Positions 15,540 to 25,600 of a stretch of 42,926 nucleotides of DNA are shown piece after piece (within the stretch, counting starts at the first letter, position 1; every line of letters starts with the position of its first letter). Position numbers and translations under genes: made by a program. The stretch is from contig JAJXWH010000044.1 in NCBI GenBank assembly GCA_021781745.1, positions 1 through 42,926 of the forward strand. Direction: 5' to 3'. This DNA comes from Bacillota bacterium. GTDB taxonomy: Bacteria > Bacillota > Clostridia > Clostridiales > Clostridiaceae. The notes under the pieces were generated by a model that saw nothing but the letters and a program-made list of their open reading frames with translations, had not been told where the DNA came from and did no database searches.

Positions 15540-17959
15540 ACCTGATCCTTCCTCATATATACGTTCCATTTTTCCAAAAGCTCCACTGCATATTTATCTA
15601 AGGATACTGCTAGGTTTATATCCTCTTCCTTTAAGGCCTTTTCATATAGAATATCTTCTTCCTTAGTGCTGTAAACTTTTGCTGCCTCTTTAGCAATACT
15701 GTCAATTTCAAAAGGATTAAAAAAGGTGAAGCTAAATCTTAAATCAGGGAGAAGTGCCATAAAATGTTCCTCTTCTATATTTCTTAAAAAACTGTCTATT
15801 CCCTTAAGTAAATCCTCTTCAATAAGCAATAAATCCTTAGCTGTAGAAAATAGACCCTTTAAAAAGCTTCCTGACTTCATAAGCTTTTCCCCTGTTCCAT
15901 AGAGATACTGCACTGTTTTATCTGCCACTTCCTTAGAATCAGTTGCGTTTAATCCATAAAGTATACCTAATGCTGCTCCTTCTACTGCACTATTTAAGTC
16001 CTTCTTTGAAATAAGGAGCTTTAAGCTGTCTATTAAAGCTTCGTTATCAAAATTAGCTTTGTTAGAAATATGATAAATATCCTTTAACTTAGAGATGACT
16101 TCATTTTCATTGTCATAATCCACAGTATTCAAGCTGGTTATTTGAGAAACAGCTTTATTATAAGCAGTAGTAAAGAATTCCTGTAGTTTTTCTTCCATAT
16201 TAATGTTAAGTAAATCTTCTGCATTACATAAGAAATTTAAGTTGTAACAAGAATTTGTAACAGAAACAAAGTCCTCATCTCCATTTAAGATTTCTCCAAA
16301 GGAAGGCAAGAGTCCTTGAAAACTGCTTTCAGCTCCCATAAGTGCAGCTTCTATTAAAAGCAGTGAAGCTTCTCCTGAAGCATTTTCACAGGCTTTAAAC
16401 CTTTTTGAAAGCACAGAATTTGCTGCTTCCTTTAAACTTCCTCCCTGCACTGAAAGTTCTATAAGTGTACTTTGAAGTTTTGTAGTCCATTTGTACTTCC
16501 ATACTTCCCTTATTAAATTAGTATTTTTTCTATTAATAAAATCCGGTCCTTTTTCCATAAGACAAAAATTGGTATTTAAAAACTTCATTATATGAAAAAA
16601 CTTACTTTGCTCTCTATGCTTTTTACTCTTATAGATACTAAGGGAAACTTCATTTTCTAAAGTAGTAGTTTTTATGTTAAACTTCCCGCACAATTCATTA
16701 AAATCCTGTACTATAGGAGGAACTTCTGCTAAGGCACAAAGTTTTCCTATTTTATTTCCTGTAAGCAGTTCTCTTAAATACTTTAAAGAAACCTGCGCCT
16801 CTGCATCCATTTCACCCTTTACAAAAGAAGAAGTTATACCATCCTTAAGCTCATAAACTCCACATTCGTATTTATCTCTTAAAGCCTTTAGTCCCTTTGC
16901 CATGTTAAAGGCTTCTATTTCATCAGCTGTAGAGAGATTTCCATGATTTTTTCTTATAAGTTTTCCGCAATGTACAATAAAATTAAGTACAACTTCTTCA
17001 TAAGGTTTATCCATATGTTTCTCAATATTTTCAAAAACTCTTTGATAAAAAGCAGGATGAGGCATACCGCTGGCATATCCATTTAATTGATCACTTTCCT
17101 CAAAGGAATAAGCCATGGCATATACTCCTGTGTCAGCTTCTGCTATATTATGAAGAGTTATTTCATTATCAGCTTCAAGACCATCAATGAGTGCAGAAGT
17201 GTGAAAGCCTCCACTTACTACCAGCACTTTATTGTATTTTTTAGCTGCCTCTCTTATTTTCATGCTCATAAAGGTTTCCCTAGAGAAGCAGCCATCTTCC
17301 TTAAGCATTTCTTCATTATAACCTGCTCTAGATAAATAACAGGAAAATATCATATTTTCTATGAACTTCTCTGTGCTTATTCTAAGTCCATCTATTTCAA
17401 ATAACTTTTCCCAAAGCTCATTATAGTTTCTGCAGCCTTCCTTTTCACAAAGAGCTTTAATAAAAATACTTTCCTTCATTAAATAATCATCATTATAGGT
17501 ATTTTTTTCCTGAGCCTTTCCCATAACTTCTAGTTTTTTACTATTTATAAGTATTTCTGCATAAGATAAGTCCATAAACTCACAAACTATATCTCTTTTC
17601 TTACCTTCTCTTAATGCCAAAAGCTCTGGTGAAAAATCTAGGAAGGGATAGTAACACCTGTATTTTTCCTTGTTTTCTTCTATAAATCCATTTCTATCAA
17701 AGTAACTATAATAAATACATACAGGAGCTTTAGTTTCTTCATGAGCTATATACTTTATAACTTTATTAGCTTCTGCTGGTCCTTCAATTAATATAATTTC
17801 AGGTTTATAACTATCGATTACTTTCTTAAGATGAAAACTACAGGCTGGACTGTGATGTCTTACTGGGAAAAACATTACGTTACTTTTTAAATTGTAGGCT
17901 TTTTTCACATAGTATTTTATTTTATTATCTATATCCTGCTTATCCATATTTTCAACCAT
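15536..17959 (-). CDS. DUF5682-family protein of the MoxR/VWA operon (YehM-like)
   Basis: 807 aa from the ATG at 17959, with AGGTGGAG 5 nt upstream; the longer frame would begin inside the ATPase gene. The N-terminal third has the DUF5682 signature: VRHHSPAC at residues 33-40, LIEGPAEANK near 57, a SGGFHTSAL segment near residue 250, and a GYASGMPHPAFYQR motif near 300. Conserved His, Glu and Arg in such spacing suggest a metal-dependent hydrolase-like fold related to EreA/ChaN/TraB proteins; that relation is inference. The rest is helical. It sits between the AAA+ and VWA genes with overlapping or abutting ends, as yehM does in E. coli, and is a candidate effector or core subunit. Confidence 0.82.
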   Translation of the reverse strand: MVENMDKQDIDNKIKYYVKKAYNLKSNVMFFPVRHHSPACSFHLKKVIDSYKPEIILIEGPAEANKVIKYIAHEETKAPVCIYYSYFDRNGFIEENKEKYRCYYPFLDFSPELLALREGKKRDIVCEFMDLSYAEILINSKKLEVMGKAQEKNTYNDDYLMKESIFIKALCEKEGCRNYNELWEKLFEIDGLRISTEKFIENMIFSCYLSRAGYNEEMLKEDGCFSRETFMSMKIREAAKKYNKVLVVSGGFHTSALIDGLEADNEITLHNIAEADTGVYAMAYSFEESDQLNGYASGMPHPAFYQRVFENIEKHMDKPYEEVVLNFIVHCGKLIRKNHGNLSTADEIEAFNMAKGLKALRDKYECGVYELKDGITSSFVKGEMDAEAQVSLKYLRELLTGNKIGKLCALAEVPPIVQDFNELCGKFNIKTTTLENEVSLSIYKSKKHREQSKFFHIMKFLNTNFCLMEKGPDFINRKNTNLIREVWKYKWTTKLQSTLIELSVQGGSLKEAANSVLSKRFKACENASGEASLLLIEAALMGAESSFQGLLPSFGEILNGDEDFVSVTNSCYNLNFLCNAEDLLNINMEEKLQEFFTTAYNKAVSQITSLNTVDYDNENEVISKLKDIYHISNKANFDNEALIDSLKLLISKKDLNSAVEGAALGILYGLNATDSKEVADKTVQYLYGTGEKLMKSGSFLKGLFSTAKDLLLIEEDLLKGIDSFLRNIEEEHFMALLPDLRFSFTFFNPFEIDSIAKEAAKVYSTKEEDILYEKALKEEDINLAVSLDKYAVELLEKWNVYMRKDQV

Positions 17960-17972
17960 GCCAGCTCCACCT

Positions 17973-19088
17973 TTATTTAATCCACTTTTTAGCTTCATAG
18001 AATTCCTTCCAGTTTCCACCCATTCTTGTACTTTTACCTTTAACTACAATGTTAAAATAACTTCTAAGCTTATCTACATCTTCACGGCTTTCCTTAAGTA
18101 CAGAACCTAATATGTTTTGTACCATGGTGCTCATATCAATTTTAGAATCTCCATAATAAAAACTACTCATAAGAGTTTGATAATATACCGATACTGCCTC
18201 TGCTGTACTCATTACTGCAGAAGGTTTGTCTATTCTACTGCCTTCAGAAGATATCCCTTCTCTTAATTCATGGAAGGTTGTAGCAAGAATTTCTGCTGCA
18301 TCTCTGTCCACTTCCATTTCAATATTAGAATTTTTAATAAGCTTTTCTACTTCTCCCTCTATAATCTTAGCTTCTAGTGAAACATCACTTATTGGGAATA
18401 CAGTTTCAAAATTAAATCTTCTCTTTAAGGCACTGCTCATTTCGTTAACTCCACGGTCTCTAGTATTAGCAGTTGCTATAACATTAAATCCTGGCGTGGC
18501 ACAAAGCAGTCCTTCTTCCCCAAACTCTGGTATATTTAAAACTTTATCACTGAGTATACTGATTAAACTGTCCTGTACTTCTGCTGGACATCTAGTGATT
18601 TCTTCAAATCTAGCTATAATTCCTTTTTGCATGCCAATGAACAAAGGAGAAGGCACTAGAGCTTCCTTAACAGGTCCCTTAGCTAAAAGCAAAGCATAAT
18701 TCCAAGTATACTTAATCATGTCTTCTGTAGTTCCTGCTGTTCCCTGTATAGTATTTGTGCTGCATCCGCAAATAGCTGCAGATAATAGTTCACTTAACAT
18801 GGTTTTAGCTGTCCCCGGCTCTCCAACCAGCATAAGTCCTCTGTTTCCAGCTAAGGTTATAATACATCTTTCAATAAGAGTATCATCTCCATAAAATTTC
18901 TTAAGTATATTAACATTTTTTCTTTTTAGCTTTAAAGGCTTACTGCTGCCTAAAATAAAAGTCCTCACAGCCTTAGGAGACAATCTCCAATTTTCTGGCT
19001 TAGGCCCTTCATCATTAGCCTCTAATGCAGCTAATTCCTCTGCATATAATACTTCAACAGTAGGTTTTAATGCTTTTATTTCACTCAT
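17973..19088 (-). CDS. MoxR-type AAA+ ATPase (YehL-like)
   Basis: 371 aa. Walker A is GEPGTAKT at residues 89-96. The Walker B region reads IIARFEEITRCPAEVQD, so the usual DE pair is Glu-Glu (162-163). Sensor 1 is the ATAN at 205-208, and paired arginines 223-224 (ALKRRF) fit the arginine-finger position. This is the MoxR branch of AAA+ proteins, hexameric remodelling ATPases that act with a VWA partner, here two genes downstream. AAGGAG lies 8 nt before the ATG, and the gap to the preceding DUF4132 gene is 15 nt. Order and size match E. coli YehL. Energy-dependent remodelling of a target by the ATPase/VWA pair is known for the superfamily; the target here is unknown. Confidence 0.9.
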   Translation of the reverse strand: MSEIKALKPTVEVLYAEELAALEANDEGPKPENWRLSPKAVRTFILGSSKPLKLKRKNVNILKKFYGDDTLIERCIITLAGNRGLMLVGEPGTAKTMLSELLSAAICGCSTNTIQGTAGTTEDMIKYTWNYALLLAKGPVKEALVPSPLFIGMQKGIIARFEEITRCPAEVQDSLISILSDKVLNIPEFGEEGLLCATPGFNVIATANTRDRGVNEMSSALKRRFNFETVFPISDVSLEAKIIEGEVEKLIKNSNIEMEVDRDAAEILATTFHELREGISSEGSRIDKPSAVMSTAEAVSVYYQTLMSSFYYGDSKIDMSTMVQNILGSVLKESREDVDKLRSYFNIVVKGKSTRMGGNWKEFYEAKKWIK

Positions 19089-19103
19089 ATATATTCTCCT
19101 TTT

Positions 19104-22100
19104 CTATTTTTCTTCTCTCCACTTATCATTAGTTCCTGTTTTAGAAACCAAAACTCTACTTACTTGATAAAGAATTTCACTAAAGAATCTTTCAGGCAGT
19201 GTGTCTAGTGGCACCATGTTTTGTTTCTGTGTTTTCTCATTTATATAAGCATACTTTGACATGGTTCCTAATTTATAAAAGCACAAATCATACACTGTTG
19301 CTTCTTCATTTTCATAGCCTACAGATATGCCGCTGAAATTTAGTCCAGCTTCTACTTTATAGCTGCTGTCTTCTTTATAAAAAGCAAAATAACCGCCGCC
19401 ATCTCCAATGGCTCCTCTAATCCATCCAAAGTTCGTTAGCTTACCTAATAAGGACAAACCATTTAACATAGTGCCGCCAAAGCGTTCTACAGTGTTTCTT
19501 TTCTTTTCTTCTTCTGTAACAATAAATATTTCTCTATTTAACTGTTCAAATGGCTGTTTAATTTCATAGTTTTCAAATTGTTCCTTCCATAAAGCCATGT
19601 CCTCATTATCTAATTCAATAGGGTGAACAATTCCTATTATCATTCCATCCTCTAATTCGTACTCTTCTTCATCTTTAGTATTAAAGCTGCCATCCTCCAT
19701 ATATCTGAAGCTGTCTGTTAAAGCATTATCTTTATAAACACCCCAAACAAGACCTATGGCAAATTTATGCATAATAGGATTTTCAACAAAAAGCTTTACC
19801 CAAGAATCTTTTGTCCACTTTCTATTGCTGGACAAGGCCATTTCTAAACGGATAGCTTGTATATTGGCAACTGTTTTTAATTGCTTCTTTAAATTCTTAA
19901 ATTCTGCTAAAGCTTCCTTTGCCTTTACTTCATCATCCTTCTTAACTGGAGCCGGCAGACTTTTAAGCTTTTTACCACTTTCATCAGTTATTTCCAAAGC
20001 AAGCTCTGGAGTAAGTAATGCAGTAAATTTTCTATCTCCATAATCAAAAACTCTTTCTCCTCTTACATCAAAGCCTAAGTTTGGAACTATTCTATCAGAA
20101 AGCTCTTCTATATCTACTCCCATTTGATCTGCCGCAAACTTAAGAGCTGAAGCCGCGGCAGTTTTAACCTGCTTAAATTTAAACTTTCTAGATATATTGT
20201 CTACTATTATTAAGGCTTCATTGCTGCCATTTAAAGCAAGAGCCTTTACTGCTTCACTGGCTATTGCTCCTCTTGAATTCTTAGGCCACTCCTCTATATT
20301 CTTTTTAAGTAGATTTATTACTTCATAATCTCCGTAAACTGAAGCAAAAGGAAGTACCCATTTTTTCTTACTTTCTGCGCCTGCATCTAACCACCTTTGC
20401 AGAACCTCTAAAGCAAGCTTTGATAAATCCTTTTTATCTAAAAGTTCTCCTACCTTTAAAGCTTCACTGCTTAATCCAATTTCAATGCAGGAAGCATAAC
20501 ATACCAGCATATATTTTATAATTTCACCTTCCGCATAAGCCTCATTATCCTTAAACTTTACCTTTGTTAAAGTATCACAATTAAGCCACCTTAGAGCTGC
20601 TGCTTTATTACCTTTTAATCCCTGCTTACAGTATTCTAAAATATCTAATTCTTCATTTCTTTCTTCCAAAGCACTTTCCATGTTTAAAGCCTCTCTTAAA
20701 AGAGCTTTTATCTTTTCACTTTTTTCAACTTCCAATGCTTCACTTAAGGCCTCCAGCACTTTTTCATCACTACTCTTTAAAAGTGCCTTTACTGCTGATT
20801 CCCTAACTGCCTGTTTTTTTGAACTTAAGCTAGGTATCACCAATTGCTGGCTTGTCTTGTTTGAACTTAAAAGCTTTATCACTGTTTCCTTCACCACTTT
20901 AGAAGAATCTCCTAAATACTCTATAAGAATTATTGCACTTTTTGTTTCCTCAAGATTCTTGTTTAAAATCTCCAAAATACCCTTTCTGCTTTCAGCATCA
21001 CAATTAGGGATATTTTCTATTACTTCTTCTATTTTTGTTTTAATTAGATTTTCTATAATGTTAACTGCTTGGATCCTTAAGCTATTTCTAACGTAATTAC
21101 CAAATGCGCAATTACCTAAATAGCATATATAGTTACTAACGGACGCCCCACAGCTTAAAAGTAATTCAATGTAAGAATTCAAATCATCGTCAGGCACTTT
21201 TTTACCCTTATATTTAAGATAATCATCATACATATGTCTTAATATATCTGGATTTCCTATAGTAATAAATATATCCATAGCTCTTTCAAACATTGGGGAT
21301 TGGTCTTTTAACCAAAATAAGATTTTAGAAAAGTTATAAGAATACAGATGCATATCTCTTTTCCCAAATAAGCCTTCTAATGATTTATCTATATCACTAA
21401 AGGAAATATTTCCTCCTAAATATTGTATGAAATCTTCATAAATATCTCTTTCAATATTATTCTTATCCATAAATACAGAAAACTCATGTATAAAAGCATC
21501 TTCTGCATCATTTAAAAATTCTGCGTCTTCTCCCTTTTGCCAAAGAAGAAATGCCATATAAGCTTTATTTATACCAGAGCACATTGAAGCAGCCCTCTTA
21601 AATTCTTCTCTGTGTTTATCTACCTCTTCTTTTAGTTCTTTTTCAAAAGTATACTCATATCTTAAGCTATTGGATTCTCCAAGCCATGCAATATATAGTT
21701 CTTTTTTAATTTTAAGCATATCTACAAGGCTTGATATCACACTATATCTATTATATTTTAAGTAATTATGCAAAGCATAAAAGAACTCTTTATAAGCAAA
21801 TTCTGCAGCAAATTTAATAAATCTTCTTGCCATTTCAGATTTAATACATATGTTACAGCTAACTCCTATGAGAAACCTAAAAACATATTTATCAAGGTTT
21901 AAAACTAATCTACTGTCATTTTTTAAAGTTTCCGCTATTACTTCTAAATCTGAAGTTTCTTCTTTTAAATATTCAGTTAATGCTCCTGCCTGCATTTCAG
22001 ATATATTATTGTTGAATAAATTTCCTATTGATTTAATCATATCTTTTTCTAACCAATGGACATATTCTTCACTACTTTCTTCCTTATAAGCTAAATAAGA

Positions 22101-22613
22101 TATAATTATGGCTTGTTCATTTATTTCGCTTATCTCAATAGCTTCTGAAAATGAATCTTTATATTTTTCATAAAGACCATCATAAAACAAAATAAAATCA
22201 CGGCTTAAATTTCTTTCCATCTTGGTGATAGATGTAGCATAATAGGCTATAACGAAGGCTGGACTTAAGCCGTATTTTAGAAAATCTCTATAATAAGAAG
22301 CTCCTTTGTAGTAAATTGTCTTATCCAAAACAAAAAATAAAGATGCTTTTCCCATTTGAAATAATATTCTTAAATACTTTGATAAATAATCCTCAGCCTT
22401 ATGCTTGGTCAAAGAATTATATGCACTAACTACTGCCTCTACGACTTCACTCTTTAACTGTTTCATATCTATGCTTGGAAGTTTCTTAAAGAATTCCTCC
22501 TCATTAAGGCTTCCTTCTACGTATTCCTTAAAATTATCAATAACTTCATAAGTTAAACCTAAATCTAATAACACATTACTTATTTTTTCTGTCAAATGCT
22601 GCTCCAATCCCAT
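19104..22613 (-). CDS. DUF4132/HEAT-like giant protein, copy 2 (YehI/MolR-like)
   Basis: 1169 aa from the ATG at 22613; the GTG four codons earlier is only 1-2 nt from the AAGGA site, so the internal ATG is preferred. Residues 1 to about 620 are helical with HEAT-like repeats near 560-650 (KETVIKLLSSNKTSQQLVIP, QAVRESAVKALLKSSDEKVL). The C-terminal 320 residues carry the DUF4132 domain: KTVANIQAIRLEMALSSNRK, then W, LFVENPIMHKFAIGLVWGVY, FRYMEDGSFNT, and the terminal RFFSEILYQVSRVLVSKTG. E. coli YehI and MolR-type proteins share this domain. It is clearly paralogous to the gene upstream, most strongly in the C-terminal 450 residues. Probably a large scaffold or client of the ATPase/VWA pair. 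Confidence 0.85.
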   Translation of the reverse strand: MGLEQHLTEKISNVLLDLGLTYEVIDNFKEYVEGSLNEEEFFKKLPSIDMKQLKSEVVEAVVSAYNSLTKHKAEDYLSKYLRILFQMGKASLFFVLDKTIYYKGASYYRDFLKYGLSPAFVIAYYATSITKMERNLSRDFILFYDGLYEKYKDSFSEAIEISEINEQAIIISYLAYKEESSEEYVHWLEKDMIKSIGNLFNNNISEMQAGALTEYLKEETSDLEVIAETLKNDSRLVLNLDKYVFRFLIGVSCNICIKSEMARRFIKFAAEFAYKEFFYALHNYLKYNRYSVISSLVDMLKIKKELYIAWLGESNSLRYEYTFEKELKEEVDKHREEFKRAASMCSGINKAYMAFLLWQKGEDAEFLNDAEDAFIHEFSVFMDKNNIERDIYEDFIQYLGGNISFSDIDKSLEGLFGKRDMHLYSYNFSKILFWLKDQSPMFERAMDIFITIGNPDILRHMYDDYLKYKGKKVPDDDLNSYIELLLSCGASVSNYICYLGNCAFGNYVRNSLRIQAVNIIENLIKTKIEEVIENIPNCDAESRKGILEILNKNLEETKSAIILIEYLGDSSKVVKETVIKLLSSNKTSQQLVIPSLSSKKQAVRESAVKALLKSSDEKVLEALSEALEVEKSEKIKALLREALNMESALEERNEELDILEYCKQGLKGNKAAALRWLNCDTLTKVKFKDNEAYAEGEIIKYMLVCYASCIEIGLSSEALKVGELLDKKDLSKLALEVLQRWLDAGAESKKKWVLPFASVYGDYEVINLLKKNIEEWPKNSRGAIASEAVKALALNGSNEALIIVDNISRKFKFKQVKTAAASALKFAADQMGVDIEELSDRIVPNLGFDVRGERVFDYGDRKFTALLTPELALEITDESGKKLKSLPAPVKKDDEVKAKEALAEFKNLKKQLKTVANIQAIRLEMALSSNRKWTKDSWVKLFVENPIMHKFAIGLVWGVYKDNALTDSFRYMEDGSFNTKDEEEYELEDGMIIGIVHPIELDNEDMALWKEQFENYEIKQPFEQLNREIFIVTEEEKKRNTVERFGGTMLNGLSLLGKLTNFGWIRGAIGDGGGYFAFYKEDSSYKVEAGLNFSGISVGYENEEATVYDLCFYKLGTMSKYAYINEKTQKQNMVPLDTLPERFFSEILYQVSRVLVSKTGTNDKWREEK

Positions 22614-22633
22614 TTTCCCTAACACTCCTTTAA

Positions 22634-25600
22634 CTAACGATTAAGCTTCCAGTTAGCTGCAAAACCAGTCTTAGCTTCTAAAGCTCTGTCTACATCATAA
22701 AGTATCTCACTAAAGAATCTTTTTGGTACCTTCACTGGTACAATGATATTTTCTTCAGTTACTTCATCATAAACATAGCTTCCTCTTTCTACTGTGTTCG
22801 CTTTATAAAAAGTTAATTCATAAATAGTAGTTTCTTCATTTTCATAACCAACTCCAAGGTAATCAAATTGAAGCTCCGCACCTATACCTATTTTTTCATC
22901 TTCTTTATAAAATTGATAGTAACAGCCTGCGTCTTGTACTGAACCTCTGTACCATCCTATTTTAGTAAGCTTACCTACTAGTGAGAGTCCATTAATCTTA
23001 GTACCTGCAAAACGTTCTATATTTTTCATGCTCTTTTCTTCTTCATTTACAAAGTAAACCTTTCTTTGAAGTTGTGGAAAAGGCTGTACTATTTCATAAT
23101 CTTCAAATTGCTGCTTCCAGCCTTCTAAGATTTCTGTTTCCATCTCAAGAGGATGCACAAGGCCTATGAGACAATTTTCTATAAGTGCGTATTCTTCCTC
23201 ATCCACTGTATTAAAACTTCCATCTTCCATATATCTAAAAGTATCCTTCAGTTCCCCATCTTCATAAACACCCCATACTAAACTAAGAGAAAAATTGTGC
23301 ATTATAGGGTTTTCTACAAAAAGCTTTTCCCAATCTTTTTTCTTCCATAGTCTGTTCACAGCAAGTGCCATTTCCAGTCTTAAGCTTTGAGCTCCAACAA
23401 TAGTTTTCATTTGCTTCTTGAGGACTTTAAATTCATTTGCTGCTTCTTTAGCCCTTAATTCATCATCAGATTTGTTTGGCTTTGGTAAAGTTTTAATTAC
23501 CTTTCCACTGTTATCCGTAATTTTTAAAGAAAAATCTAATCCTAAGCTTGCAGTAAAGCTTCTACTTCCAAAATCAAATATTCTTTCTCCCCTTTTGTTA
23601 AAACCTAAATCCGGTATTATTTTGTCTGCCAAATCTTCTTCTGTTAAATTAAACATCTTTGCAGCAGCAACAAAGGCTTCTTCTGCTGCTTTTTTAATTT
23701 GTTTGTGTTTAAATTTTCTAGCTATACTATCTATTATTATTAAAGCATCATCACTTCCATTTAAGGCTAAAGCTTTTACAGCCTCACAAGCGATGGCTCC
23801 CCTTGAACTTTTAGACCAAGAATCTATTTGGGCTTTCAAAGTGTTTACTACATTGAAACCTCCTATTGCTGAAACCAAAGCCAGCACCCATTTCTCTTTC
23901 GTATCTGCACCATTATTAATCCAAATATTTAAAATTTCATTTCCAAGTACATCTAAATCCGTCTTACTGCACTTTTCTATTACCTTTTCTGCTGTCAGAT
24001 TTCTTTCTACCACATTTTCAATGGAATATTTACTTATTAGATAAGTTACTACGTCCTTTGAAATTGGCTTTCCATCCTCATACCTTATCTCTGGAAATCC
24101 TTTTGCTTTAATCCATTCTGGAGCAGTAAAAAAAGTTTTCTTAAGTCTTTCAGTGCAATAACTGCTTATGCTATGTGCACTTTTAAGTATTTCACCATCT
24201 AAATAATCCGCATTTACAACATTTAAAAGTAAAACCTTAACTTTTTCATTTTTTTCTTTTTCTGCAAACTTTTCAATTTCAGTTTTAAATTCTCTCATAT
24301 CAAAATTCATTAAAATTCTAGCAGCTATTTCGCGAGTGGCAATTTTTTTGCTTGCCAAAATTCCCAAAACTTGTACCTTACATCCTTCATAAGAACTTAG
24401 AAAACCTGCAATTTTATCTCTAATATACTTGGAATCATCTAATAAACTTCTTACTAAAATCTCAGAATGTTTTTCCTTATCCGCATTAAATAAACCTTCA
24501 AGTACAACTTCTTTAGTCTCTATTTTTAAATCTTCTACAATATTTATAAGCTCTGTATTTCCTTCATTACATAAGGCTCTTAAATATTCCTTTGCTTTTG
24601 GATTTAAAACTGCATCAGCAATGAGAATTAAATGCTTTTCATCTATGCCTACACTTAAAAGCTTTTTAGCAAAACTTATATAACTCATCCCTTGGCTTTC
24701 TATTACGTTATAGATAACTGAAGCTCCTAATGCATATTCCCCTATATTAGCTGATAAATATAAAAATCTATGTATAATGTCTCTGGTTTCCTCTATAGAG
24801 TAAATTAATTGAAAGCAAAGGCAATAGATTCGCCCTAAATAACCTCTCTGCCCATTACATTTTTTAGCTCTAGCGAAAAAGCCTCCTAATAAATCTTCAT
24901 TTTTGCCTTCCAATACATATTGCATTATTTCAGCCTTTTCTGCTGATCCTAAATCTTCTAAAGCTTTAGCATTATATATAAAACCATTTAAAACTACTCC
25001 AATAGTTTCCTTAAGTGTCTCAAACTCCCCCTTTTCCTTGGAGTTACTATAAATAAAATAAGCAAGAGAAAACACTTCTACATCATGAAAATTATTATGC
25101 TCAAGCTTCTTTTTCCTCAAAGCATCAAAAGTTTCTTTAAAAACTAACGGTATTTCTTTTATCCTTTCTTCTATTTCTTTACGTACCTTCTTATTCTCTT
25201 CTCTAACATACGAATTTATTAATCTATGTATATACAGTTTTTTATCAATATTAAACCTATTTGCAATATCATAACTTTGTGCTGTTTTATCATAAAAACA
25301 AATGAAGTCTACTAACTCATCAAATAACATTTTTCTATTAGTACTTTTACTAATAATATTGCTGACAACTTCAATTAAATATCCATTTTCATCACAAGCA
25401 TAAGAAAAAAAAGCAACTAAGGCTATTTGTTTATCCTTTAGATATTTATTTATATTTTCTCCATCTTCTAAATTTTGTTTTATAAATTCTTCTTCATTCT
25501 GAGGTAAACTGTAGGAATTTTTAATTGCTAGAGCAGCTAAGGCTAATTTAACAAAGTCATCTTTTGCTTCTAAAAATGACCTTTTTAGTATTTCTTTATC

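Noticed and set aside
17960..18019. Longer start for the DUF5682 gene inside the ATPase gene
   Set aside because: The ATG at 17959 has AGGTGGAG just upstream and lies directly after the ATPase stop codon, the normal coupled arrangement.
15472..24683. Open frames of 60-208 codons on the plus strand inside the DUF4132, DUF5682, VWA and ATPase genes
   Set aside because: They are antisense shadows of long conserved genes, rich in Ser, Phe and Leu, without ribosome binding sites or recognisable domains.
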